64,000 bases of DNA from positions 1,178,001 to 1,242,000 of the forward strand of contig JAGFBZ010000363.1 in NCBI GenBank assembly GCA_018398805.1. Reading direction: 5' to 3'. This DNA is from Hirundichthys speculiger. Its lineage: Eukaryota; Chordata; Actinopteri; Beloniformes; Exocoetidae. A program made the translations under genes and the position numbers. Shown here in pieces: positions 52,791-64,000 of the stretch; the first letter of the stretch is position 1, and each line of letters opens with the position of its first letter. The notes below the pieces were generated by a model. That model did not search any database. It saw nothing but the letters and a program-made list of their open reading frames with translations, and had not been told where the DNA came from.

Positions 52791-52823
52791 ACAAATCTAA
52801 GTCCAGTTGCCTATAATTCAATT

Positions 52824-54152
52824 GTTGTGAGAAAGTTAGACGTTTCCATACATTTTCTTAGCATTTGGTAGAATAGCCTCTAAACCCTATAACTTGGGTG
52901 AAACGTTTTGGGTTTCCTTCCACAAGTTTCTCACAATAGTCTGCTAGACTTTTGGTCCATTCCTCCTGACAGAACTGGTGGAACTGAGTCAGGTTTGTCG
53001 GCCACCTTGTTCCCACTCGCCTTTTCACCTCTGCCCACAAATTTTCTGCAGGGTTGAGATCAGGGCTTTGTCACGGCCACTCCAAAACACTGGCTTTGTT
53101 ATCCCTAAGGCACTTTGTAACTAATTTGGAGGTATAGTTGGAGTCATTATCATTTTGGAAGACCCATTTGCACCCAAAGTTTTAATTTCCTGACTGATGT
53201 CTTGAGATGTTGCTTCAATATTTCTACAGAATAATAAAAATAAATAAAAAAATATTTCTCCCCTCATGATGTCATCTATTTTGTGAAGTGCACCAGTCCC
53301 TCCAGCAAAACATTGTGGCCAAACAGTTTAATTTTAGCTCCATCAGACCACAGGGCATGTCTCTATAAATGAAGGCCTATGGCCCATGTGCATTACAAAA
53401 CTGTAATCTGGCTTTTTTATGTTACTTTTGGAGTAATGGCTTCTCCCTGGCTTAGTGGCCTTTCAGCCCATGTTGGTACACCACTTGTTTCACTGTAATA
53501 ATGGCCGGGTTCAGCCAACACCTTCCCAAGGTGTTCTGCTTTTGTTCTGTCGTCGATGCGCGGCATTTAGCATCAAAGCACATTAATCTCTGAGACACAG
53601 AGCCTGTTTCCTTCCTAAGTGGTAATTATGGCTGGGCACTCCCATGGTGTTTATAGTTGCGTATAAACACCAGATGAACAGATGAAGATGACAGCTTCAG
53701 GCATCTGGAAATTGTACCCAAAGATGGAACAGGCTAGCGGAGGTCCACAATTGTCTTCCTGATATCTTGGCCGATTTCATTTGATTTTCCCATGATGTCT
53801 CACAACACAGCAGAGTGTTTAAGGTGTGCCTCAAAATACATCCACAGATGTGCATCTAATTAACTAAAATGTTGTCAATTAACTCATCAGAAGCTTCTAA
53901 AGTCATGACATCATCATCTGGGCATTCCAAAATTGTTTAAATGCATAATAATCTTAGTGTATGTAAACTTCCGATGAAAGTAATAAAACATTCTCTGTCT
54001 AATTTTTCTGGCATTTAGCAAGTAGAAATAATTTTGGTAATCCTAACTGACCTAAAACAGGAAAAGTTTCAGCCTGATTTAATGTCAGACAGTGAGGCAA
54101 AAAAAGGGTTATGTGTATTTTTATGAAATGCAAACTACTGGTTTCAACTGTA
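52824..54152 (-). mobile_element. Tc1/Sleeping-Beauty-type transposon, 3' end lost
   Basis: The left terminal inverted repeat begins at 54152 (TACAGTTGAAACCAGTAGTT on the minus strand). An inner direct repeat near 53960-53982 reads CGGAAGTTTACATACACTAA. This double-repeat (IR/DR) layout is typical of the Sleeping-Beauty group. Between the ends lies a broken transposase. At the 3' side only the inner repeat (about 52840-52862, ATGTATGGAAACGTCTAACT) remains; the outer repeat is missing where the Penelope-like element abuts at 52823, suggesting that element inserted into or beside the transposon. Confidence 0.88.
52858..53793 (-). pseudogene. Tc1-like transposase pseudogene
   Basis: Starts ATGGGAAAATC at 53793 (MGKSNEIGQDIRKTIVDLR, the paired-domain start) and ends in a stop at 52858. 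Recognisable blocks are LWSDGAKIKLFGHN (second residue set of the DDE core, with the usual Glu of DET changed to Gly), WVFQNDNDSNYTSK (the Asp block), SPDLNPAENLWAEVKRR (the catalytic Glu block) and a C-terminal EEWTKSLADYCEKLVEGNPK. Many stops and frame shifts interrupt it, including a TGA just before QSPDLNP and an AT-rich insertion near 53225-53260. It is inactive. Confidence 0.88.
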
Positions 54153-56744
54153 TGTCCAACTATCCTAATTTCAAGTGTTGCTACTGAAACAATCTCTGAA
54201 ACAAGTACTGCAAGAGCCGAAATGAGGACTAGCAGAGCTCTACTGGGACCCCTCACAGGTCTGCCTGTGTTCTGAGTTAGAGGAGTTAGACAGCTGAAGC
54301 TTGCAAGGCTTACGGGCGTGAGGCTGCTAATTGCAGGCTGATTGACTGCAGGTCCCAGAAAGGGTCCTAAAATAATTCTCCACTGCCAACCTGCTCAGTG
54401 GTCAAACATTATTTATGTGATTTGCAACAATGCCCAGCAACATTACAAGTGTATGACCATGTGATTTCAGTTCTAAATTTGGAGCTAACATGATCTTTTT
54501 TATTATTATTATGATATGATTAGACAAAAAAAAAAAGAATCTGGAGATTAAAATATACACTCCTGCTTTTCATCTTCTGCTCTTCTTAAATGGCCACTGA
54601 TCTTTGAGCATATGCTACATATGCTGTCATGCACAATATGAATTCACTTCAAGATAAGATTTACATGCCCCTTTGTTGGATGGCTAACAACAACAACAAC
54701 AAAAAAAGTCACAATGGAAATAAATAATTTTTGGCATGTGTGAACATGGCCTAATAAAATTTCTGGTTGAAGAAACACAATCTAGTCGTCTTTCCCTCTA
54801 CCTGTTTGCTCCCAGAAGGACAAAGGGAAGTGTTTATGGGTGGAGGGATGCACATACGGGCATCTATAAAACAGTCAGTGTTTTATAGGCAGTGGCAAGG
54901 CCCTGGGGTCTGTCAAGGTTTACGAGTGCTGAGGCCCTTAAAAGAGGAGTGTTTAAGCACGGTATTTACATAAAACAAGCCAAGGTGTCTGTCTTAAACA
55001 GGCCTCTCATCGGTCTAGAAATCTGAGACTGAAAAACATCTATGTTTATAAATATAAATTACAAAGACATTCTGTGTAGATAAATAAAACTGTAAGGACT
55101 GACCTGGTGGCAATTAATCAACATCTTTTATACCTCAACAACAGGGTGTACTGGATCCCAAAAGCTTATGTCCTGATGTAAGGTATAAACTGTTACACTG
55201 CATGTGTTTGTAGAGCAAGCAAAGGCAATTAAAGACACACAGTTTCACTCAGTTTGAATGTCAATTTGGCCTCCATCATCACTGTATTTTTCTCTGGCTA
55301 ACACTTTGTGCCTTCTGCCAGCTCTTTTTTGTCCCTTTTTTCCTCTAGCTTTTATTTAATTATTATTTTTGCTTCTCCTACTCTGCAGAGATAAAAGGAT
55401 GAAAACACAATAAATACTAACAGCAATTCCCCTAAAAGACAATGGATGTGAGGGTTTTTTTTTTCCTCATGTGTAACACCTTTCCAGTGTGTCTGCTCAT
55501 TAACAGCCCATAGCCCCACGCAAAGGGGATGGTGCTGCCAAAACAGAGGCAGAAGAAGAAAGCAAAGCAGGATGGGAGGATACAGAGAGAGAGAGAAGCG
55601 ATGGGGAGCACTGAGATGTGCTGGGACAGCAGTACCAACCCAATGTGAGTCATAGGACACACTGTCAGCAGTCATCCAGCATCATACACTGACTCATTAT
55701 GCTGGGGGAGAGAAGATCACAATAGAAGCCATGATCAAGGAGAATAAAAAAGGGACATCAGTAGCAGACATGAAGAGAGGATGCAGTCAGCAGTTACGGT
55801 GGTGGCACATTTCAATATCGCAATGATAATAACGCAGAAACCTTGAAGTATTTACGCAAACCTCTACAACTGTGTGAACAATCTAATGTAACAATTTATT
55901 TTTCTTGACTGATGTTCATGTTTGAGCTTCATTCCTGGAGTCTGGGAGGAAAACCTAAGCACTGGTCCAAGACAGAAGATGTTAAGAAAGAGACAGTACA
56001 ACCTGACAACCCAGATCATTTGTTATCCAGAAAACTTGGTAATCCTTAGTTGAGAGGGGTTTGGAAAAAGGCATTACAGTTTTTGACAGGAGAGGACTTA
56101 CAGTGCCTGTGCTAATCTCCTTCGCTGCTGTTGTTGACTACTACTGGAACTAAAAAACACCCTCAGCTGCAAATATAAGATGCTGATTATCCTGCCCATT
56201 AACACAGAGGCTTGGAAGCAGAATAGATTAATTCTCTTACAATTATCACCTCCTAAATCTCACAAGAATCCAACTGCTTTGCAAGGTAAACAGTCTTTTG
56301 TGGCCAAAGGAAATATGGCCATCAAGGGATGTGGTCTGGGTAGATGGGTGAAGAATGTGTTTTTACAAAGAAAGCTGCTGCTGACTTAAACTGTACAGCT
56401 GGTTAAAGTTCTGTTTTACACCTTCATAAAATTGTGAGATAATAAACAACTTCACACTTTGGGCCTTCATTCATGCATTCTTCACAATTCTGTGAACAGA
56501 TTTGGACATAAATCTCCTCCTGACTAAAAACCTACTATAGATTCACAAACGGCATGGAAAATGTTGTATTTGTTGCAAGAATGTGTGTAAGTTGGTGAGA
56601 ATGCTCCTGCAGCTTATGATTTAACTTTCAACTTTATGTGTATAGTTTACTACAATACAAATTGTTTGTAGGCGCTTTTTAGAGACCCAGAGTGTAACCT
56701 CCAAGCAAATATTATTAACGATAAGTAATATTATGAAATCTTAA

Positions 56745-57895
56745 TTAAAGCAAGTAAAGAAAATCCCCTAGTGGGAGAATAACCTTCAAGCCCAACAGTG
56801 GAAAGGAAAAACTCCCCTTTAAGAGTAAGAGGAAGGAACCTTGAGCAGGACCTGGGTCATAAGGGGGGACCTTCCTGCCAAAGGCCAGATGATTAAAGGA
56901 AGAAAAGAGGAGGAATATAGGACAAAGGGGAGGATGAGGACAGAGAGAGGAGAGGCACATATATTGGCAATATTATATAGGACAAAATATGTTAACAGTA
57001 CTTATCCATTAGCTGGAGAACTAAGAACTCCATGTACTTCTATTTCTGACTGGTACATTGTTAGTACATGAACTACAGAGATGACAATATAGATGTGGCA
57101 GCAACACTGAGCTGATCAGACGATCAGACTGCAGGTCAGCATGTTAGTTAATATCCCAGAGACGTCTATATAGACAGGTGGAGGTAAATGCTGGGATTGT
57201 CAGAAGCTGGAACTGCAGGTTAGTATGTAGCTCTGGAAACTGGCCTTCAAAGATATACAGGAAAAGAAAAACTGGGGCACTGGGGGTACAGGAGTGCACA
57301 AAAAACTACAGGAACAATGAAGCGCAGTTACATTTATGAGGTGCTCCTAATTAACAATGGATACAGCTGAAGGAAGAAGATGAAAGGAGCATAGGGGTGA
57401 GAATGCCACTCAGTGGATCATGTTGGTGTCCCTCTGCAGCATAGCTATGATGAGGCTATGTTTAAGTCGAGTCTGCTCCTGTCTTGGCTTCAGCCATATC
57501 TATAACTGTAGCTATAGCTATTAGCCCTAATGCACTATTTTTTAGACTAACGATGGGCTTTAACAAACAGAAATGTTTGTTAGTGGGAGGTGGTGGCAGC
57601 CTCCTGAACCCAAATTGGTAGCTGGTTCCATAGTAAAGGTGTCTGATAGCAATCCAAATTTACTTTTGGATATTCTCGGAACTACAAGAAAACCTGCACT
57701 CTGAGAGCAGAGAGCTCTATTAGGAGCATAAGGCATTATCTTTAGATAATGTAGATAATGTAGATAATGAGGAGCTTAGCCATTCAGGGTCTTATATGCA
57801 AGTAACAGAATTTGGAATTTGATTCAAAATTTTGTAGGAAGCCAATGAGGTGAGGCTAACATGAGAGAGATGTGATCTCTCTTGTTGATTGTTGT
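56745..57895 (+). repeat. Degenerate dispersed fish repeat, class unresolved
   Basis: Contains GTGGAAAGGAAAAACTCCCC, GAAGGAACCTTGAGCAGGAC, AGCTGGTTCCATAGTAAAGG, CTGCACTCTGAGAGCAGAGA and GCCAATGAGGTGAGGCTAAC in that order. I recognise these as worn blocks of an abundant long non-coding repeat in teleosts, but not its class. No frame encodes a recognisable enzyme. Ends are approximate. A 9-base ATGTAGATA tandem (about 57745-57770) lies inside. Confidence 0.55.
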
Positions 57896-58193
57896 CATAT
57901 TCACCGCCCAGGAACTACCAATCCTACTACATGATTCTCAGGTGATCTCAAAAACTTCTGGTAAACTTGTAAAGTCACAAAACCAGCCAAGAAGGCAGCG
58001 CTGATAAGTGCTCTGCATTTCAAACGCTCCCGGTGAGACCTGAGGTTGGAGCAAAACTGCTGCAAGCGCAAATCACGGTACTTCTGTCCCTTGTGTGACC
58101 AAGACTTAATGCAGACAGTTAATGCTGTGTCTTCTGTCCCATGAAGCATTCAGGAGGTGAAGTGAAAATGGTTTCATATGATGTTGGATGAAA

Positions 58194-58213
58194 AACAACA
58201 ACAACAACAACAA
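58194..58213. repeat. (AAC)n microsatellite
   Basis: About six to seven ACA/AAC units; a similar short tract is near 54688-54704. Confidence 0.85.
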
Positions 58214-61200
58214 AAACAAATTTCTCTATATCAGCAAAACTGCAGACAACTGCATTTTCTCTGTTATCTGAGAAACAGATGAGGAATCATATTGAAAAAC
58301 ACAGATGTGGGTCTCACATCCAGATGGTGAGATTAGTGGTCCAACGGTATAATATTACTTTATTATGTGTTAGATCGCTATGCATTGTGGCAGTCAGGGG
58401 ATGTATTGCTTCCCCTGACTTCCCCTGACATTTTAAGAAGCAACAGGTTGGAAATATAGAGCACATTAGTTTCCTTAACCAGAGGTTTGTTGGTCCACAA
58501 ATGGTTTGCAGCTAAATCAAGTCCATTTAATCAACCCATTGATACTTTAAAAAAACAAATGCAAATGAGAAACAAATATGCCAAATGATCATTTTAAGAT
58601 TAGGATATTTAAAATTAATTCTCATGTTTAAAACACGCTTCAAAGGTATCTACATATTGTGACAATAACAGTAATATAACACATTAACTTTGTAGAATCT
58701 GAGAATGACAAGTGATATTTGTGTACTTCGCTCTTCACAAGGTTGGAGACAGGAGCTGATTTTATCTGGACCTACAAAAAGCTTGGAACTACTAATGTCT
58801 ATGAATGCTGAAACATGGATAAATTTTACTCTGCTTACAGTTTAAGCACAAATGTTTCTGCTCATGTTTCATGAATGTACAGTTTAGACTTTAGTATTTA
58901 ATCTCCATACCTTGTAATTTGCTGAAGTTATATTCCTATTACATGTTGTAACATTACGTTTTATTTTGAAATCCTGAGCTCCAGCCTTTATATTACATCA
59001 ATATAATGTTATTCAGTTCAACACAGAATTTTTTCCAGATTTGAGATGATGACCGACTGCCCCCGTTTAGATGGTGTGAGCATCTGCGTGCATGCACACT
59101 TTAGCTCAATGAAGCTATGTTTTTTTTTTTTGTAAGAAGTTTTTGTGTGCGTTCAGTACTGGCGCCAATCACCGTCCCCTGGAAAAGTGGAAAGCAGGAC
59201 AGAGCAGGAATCATTTATTTGGCTCTTTTCTGGCTGTTGCTGCATCATCAGCTGTGATGCTATTTGTCTGAGACCAGCCAAGCCGCCAGTGTGACAGGAT
59301 GGTGGGGAGGATAAATGATGGGATCCGAGACACAGCCAGTTTTGCTTCGCTGACAAACTGGGGCAAGAGCTGGAGGGATGTGTCGAGGAAAAGGGAAAGA
59401 GCAGGGATAGAGAGGCCAGGGAATGGATCCACATGGGACACACTGCAGTAGCCAGTTCGCCAGAGGACACAATTTATAGCACCTGTTGGCTGTGACTGAT
59501 CAAAGGGAGAGGAGAGAGGTTAATGGTGTGTGGTACGGTGTATGACACTGGATAAAGTGATGGGATAGAGGAGAGGGTTAAAACCTGACATAAAGAGAAA
59601 AACTGAAGGTGAGAGAGAATGAGAGGGATAAAGGTGGAGGAGGATAATAAAGACAGAGAGAAGAGGAGACTGGGAAAAGAACCTAGAAGAGCAAGGGGCT
59701 AAGATAAAGACAGAGTAAGAGAGTGTGAGATGAATAAGAAGAATAGGTCTCCGGTGCAGAAATGTGTGAGGAAAAGAAACAGAGGAATATATATCTGTCC
59801 CCTGTTGGGAGTGTGTTAGGAGTCCATCTGAGGAGAAATGAGATCAGTAGCTGACTTAGTGGTAGAGGAACACTTTGCTGCCCTGCAGCTTACACAGTGA
59901 CTCAACACCTTCTCTCATTGTCTCCCTCCTGTGCTGTCGGTTTCACACAAGCTGCAATGCATTTATTCTGTGGGATTCTCTGTGTTTGTGTGTGCTCAAA
60001 GGTGCCTGCAAAGTTTTATCACCCTGGCTCCCATCAGATGACCAGTGCAGCCTCTCTCACATGCCTCTCTATCTCTGTCACTCTACCCCACAGAGGAATT
60101 TCCTCATAAAATCATCCACTAAATCATCTGTCCACCAAACAGACACATTGGAAAACCCTTCCACGGTGAGCATTCATTTCCAATCTAAATAGAAGAGGAG
60201 GTAGATTTGCGTGTTTTCCTGTTCATGAAGACACAGATAGGACTATCTGTATTAATATTGTGCAGATGATGATGATGATGCAGACTATTAATATGTAGGC
60301 ACTTCCTATTGTTTTATCCAGTCTTTCCCTTAAGTCATCTAATACACCAAAAGATTTTGGGCTGTTGTTGACAAAAGATCCACCATTGTGAAAGAACTGT
60401 AGTGATATCTTTCAACTTTCATCAAAATCGGCTGTCCTACATCCAATAATGTGATTGGTTTGTTCTGATACGGCCATCGCACTGGTCTTGCAATCAAAGA
60501 TTATCTAATATAATATTTCTGACAGTGTCAGAAATTTTTCAAGTCCATATAATTTACTAGCCAATGAGAATGCAAGTTGAAATTACATATCAATCAATGC
60601 GACAAAGCACCAAGTTGGCCTCCTCTCCCTAACCGAGACCACATTCTTCTCTTTCGTCGCTTCCTTTCTAAAGCATTTTCAGCACACTAAAAAAGCTACA
60701 ACAGAGCAGTTTATTTTCACGTGTTGTTTGTTTACTATCAACGCGTACTGACATTGCACTTCTACATCCGCCTACATCTCTGCATCAGTCGTAGCCTGTG
60801 ATTCAAGAGGGCTCATCAACGTAGAGTCTGTACACACCATTGTTGACATTGTATACAAGATTAAGCAGCGTGAGCTGTTATAATCTTATGCAACAGTGTA
60901 CTGGAGCCCTTAACTTTTTGACTTCCCTCAGTCCTGCTCTTCCACTTACTCTTAATAAATGTTCCCTGATTGCTCGTCTGCTTCAGCTGCCCTGATTACA
61001 CACACCTGTGACTGATTACTCCTACTTGTTATATATTCTCCACTCTCCCACCTCCTGTTACCAGATTGTCTTAGCCATGCTAGTTTTCCCCTTGTGTGGT
61101 TTCCTTGTATTTTGGTCCCCGCCTGTTATTCTCAGTGTTACTATATTGAAGTTTTACCTTCTGCTCCACTCCACTGTTTTACCTGGGTGCTGCTGTTAAT

Positions 61201-64000
61201 ATGACTGCTTGTGTACTGGGCCCTTTGGATTGGTTCTCTAGGTTTGTTAGCATTGGTTACCTGGGAATTGGCCTCTTTCTGTTGTAAAACATGAAACTTT
61301 AATTCCTTCTCCTTTCTCTGGTTTTTGCTTTCACAAACAGCCAAATGCAAAACACAGCACTCTATGCAAGTAGTCTTTGCAGGAAACGCTCATCAGGAAT
61401 GCATATGACATACCCTTGCAATAGTCGTAACTAATCCAAACAGGATAGAATATAATTATTCAAAAAATACATTAGTTCCAAGTATTATAATAATTTTATA
61501 ATACAGTGGGTGGTTATTTTTGGATTAAGCTGAGCCTTCGCTTAGTTCTTGAAGCGGTGAGCTTTCTGAAGTGTACAGGTAGAACCCAATGTTGCCAATG
61601 TTCGTTGGCAGCGGTGGTTGCCCTTACGAGATGAGCTTGCCTGTGGTCAATCGTTTCTTTAGTTACCAACTGGCATCTTCTGAGGGCTAAAACTGGACCC
61701 TTTTGGAACATAAATCTGGACGTGGCTCTATGCAGATCCCTCAAAATGAAACTTCAGGTATTTGCTGTAGTTTTCTATCAAAGCTCTGGAGCCCATAAAA
61801 TGGTATTTGGCCCTGCCTTATACAGTATTTCATTTGGTTGAAGAGTAAATTAAATTCCTAAACATAGATAATTTCACCTCAAGAGAGCTGGAATATGCAA
61901 GTATAGATAAGAGATGAAAGTGTTGTGTAACTGTTAAAAATGAGTTTGTGCATGTAAGCTGTTTTTATATTTACGTCTACTTGCCAGTGTGTGGGCTCAC
62001 CATGAAGTAAACTGCACTGTAAGGCAGCATTGCAACCAAACCCAGGAAATGATTACAGAGTATAAATCACAGCATAACACAACACTGCATCTTCTCTTCC
62101 CAAGAAACTAGTGGAAGACATAAACAGGGTTTTGCCTGATGCTATGATGGAGTGTGCCAGAGGGGAACTAGGTGAAGGAAAGTGGAAAGATGAGCCATAG
62201 GCATGGCGGATTAGACTGCCTCGAGGCTCCTGAAGAGGAAAAAGAGGAAGAGATGAAACATGCAAGAACTGCAGTAGCTGTGGTAGCTGGTGGTTAAAAG
62301 TACCTGGGATTCCAATCGCCGCTGGGTGTTGGAGTCACTCGGGGTCGTAGTCTATGTGGATCTCATCACACGCAGAGTGAAGGGTTTGGGGTATTTAGTT
62401 GAGGTATTTAGCTTGGGTGGAATCATTCCAAAAGGTCAACAGTCACATAACCCTTGGAAAATGACACTGCCAGCAAGTCAAATACTGAACAGTTTGAAAG
62501 TTGGCTTGAACTGGTGGGGAGGGAGCAAATATCATGAAGAGGTTGAAGTGCCAAAACAGTTCATTCATTGTTTTAACACTTGACCCAACAAAGCAAACCT
62601 TTATCCACGACGACTTCTGCCTTTTCCACAGCAAACCAGGGTGAGGGGGGAAACCAGGGAACATAAACCCAACCGAGGTTTGCTTATAACTTATAACATG
62701 TAATCAAGCTTGTGAAGCATCACTGTAGTGGTTGTAGAACGATGTCTAAGCCCTTACCTGAGTAAACTATAGTGCTGGAGGACAACAACAAACTGGACAC
62801 ATGGATTGTTGAGCAATCCATGCAGCTCATGAATTCAAACAGGAAGTAAAGCATACACACATACACAGACACACAGACAGACAGTGTGTGTGTGTGCGTG
62901 CGTCACTTTTAAGGGGAAGAAATACATCAGACGTGTTAGAGAATTCACCAAAGCTGTTCGTCCCCCTCACTTTTCTCTGGTTCCAGAGCAATCAACCATA
63001 GACCCGTATAATACACTCTCTCCTTGCTCAAACTTTCCTCTTGATCTATGTTTCATGCCTTGACTGGAGCGTATGAGGCCGAGCCAGCACACACAGCACT
63101 GCAGCACTTGTATCGAGTCACGAAATCATCCCGGCCTTGCAGGACAAGGAGATGAGAGAAGTTAATTAATCGCCAGCATCTCATTTTCTCTTTATAACAC
63201 TCTCATTTACTCTGTGGCTCGTTTTTGTGTCACTCCTGTCTTGCAATGGATTTGTCTAGTTATAAAGAGTTTCATGATAGTGTCATTGATTGCTGGTGGA
63301 TTTGAACCATTACAAGAGGACAACAGCTTAATTTTTTTTCCTCCTCAAAGACTAAACATCTTTTTGGCAATAATGTCAGGTTGTTAAGTTCGACAGAATA
63401 TATGTTTGAAATGAAAGAGCTGCATATTTTATATAGTATATGTATATATAGTTCCCAAACAGCTGATTTTCTTTATACACAGACTGTTCTTTCAGACTAA
63501 AAATAATTAACAAATATCTAGACAATCAGTCAGCTTTAGCTATGGGAGGATTTTCAGCATTTCTATTTTTTTTACTTAAATATCATGCACTTTTTTGGTG
63601 GGAAATAAGAAAGTCATCTGAGGATATTGTCTTGGACATGTGGAAATGGTGATAAATATTTTTCATAGTTTTCTCATATTTTATTAGCAAGTTCCAGCCC
63701 TACTTTGAGCTGTTCCCCTAGATGCTTTCCCTCAAATTAATGAACAAAAATACTCCATAACGCATTGTTAATCAATCCCCTGTTAGTCGAGATCTTGGGA
63801 TTTGGTGCTTTAATAGTCTTGTCATAATTGTTTAAAAGCATACTGCATTTTCAGGGAAAGTGACATCCTTGTAGATGAGAGAGGGGCAGTGTACAGTTGG
63901 ACTGTAAATTTTGGGGAAGTACATTTATATTAATAAAAAGTGGGACTGAGCCGGCAGCAGTGCCTCAGCTTATGACCCTGTGATGAATGGTTTATTGGCA

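Larger units (their letters stand above)
52122..52823 (+). mobile_element. Penelope-like retroelement, 5'-truncated, with inverted terminal arms
   Basis: Two arms of about 110 bases, 52122-52232 and about 52713-52823, are inverted copies of one another with very few differences. They enclose about 480 bases. The plus-strand centre carries remnants of the C-terminal end of a Penelope-type GIY-YIG endonuclease frame (52301-52535). Penelope-like elements are known for terminal repeats (pLTRs) in direct or inverted arrangement, 5' truncation and hammerhead motifs in the pLTR, all of which fit. The reverse transcriptase is absent. The right arm follows the coding remnant in sense orientation and the left arm is the inverted copy. 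Confidence 0.8.
39898..64000 (-). other. pacrg: pacrg terminal intron (partial, runs off the right edge)
   Basis: More than 24 kb upstream of the last pacrg exon in the transcribed direction. I searched the minus strand for earlier pacrg exons and saw none. The interval is rich in mobile elements between 42.2 and 57.9 kb. The stretches 44500-47000, 54200-56700 and 58200-64000 hold nothing I can name beyond short repeats, a purine-rich tract (about 59500-59790, plus strand), and a moderately GC-rich block at 62990-63215. An antisense or unannotated transcript cannot be excluded. Confidence 0.7.

Noticed and set aside
57901..58149. 82-codon minus-strand open frame
   Set aside because: I found no resemblance to PACRG or to a transposase; probably chance or a repeat remnant.

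Overview
The window is vertebrate nuclear DNA, almost certainly from a teleost. It holds parts of two genes, both on the minus strand and both with very long introns. The higher-coordinate gene is pacrg (parkin co-regulated gene): only its last coding exon (39740-39897) is seen, and its upstream exons would lie beyond 64000. The lower-coordinate gene is a quaking RNA-binding protein gene that best fits the fish qkia paralogue: coding exon 1 (28785-28929) and exon 2 (3635-3777) are present and the remaining exons lie before position 1. This head-to-tail order, PACRG then QKI on one strand, matches the human 6q26 arrangement, so the window appears to be a conserved synteny block.

Layout: 1-3634 is part of qkia intron 2; 3778-28784 is the roughly 25 kb intron 1; 28930 to about 29400 is the CpG-rich 5' UTR and promoter; about 29400-39739 is intergenic; 39898-64000 is the terminal intron of pacrg. 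I see no other protein-coding exon, tRNA, rRNA or CRISPR-like structure that I can support. Almost all other open reading frames are chance.

The rest is introns and intergenic DNA with typical fish mobile elements: a hAT-type DNA transposon with a perfect 8-bp target duplication in qkia intron 1, carrying a pogo-like fragment; a Tc1-related MITE between two tetranucleotide microsatellites; a tRNA-derived SINE with imperfect target duplication; LINE tails; and a nested cluster at 51.7-54.2 kb. In that cluster a Penelope-like element lies next to a broken Tc1/Sleeping-Beauty-type transposon. The Penelope-like element has inverted terminal arms, and each arm carries an identical hammerhead-ribozyme-like core; this is the most interesting structure I found. 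Several moderately GC-rich stretches dense in homeodomain-type sites look like candidate conserved enhancers, but only alignment to other genomes can test that.

Functionally, qkia encodes a STAR-family RNA-binding protein (splicing, mRNA stability and translation), and pacrg encodes a protein of the ciliary doublet-microtubule inner junction. Apart from conserved linkage, the sequence gives no evidence that they act together.
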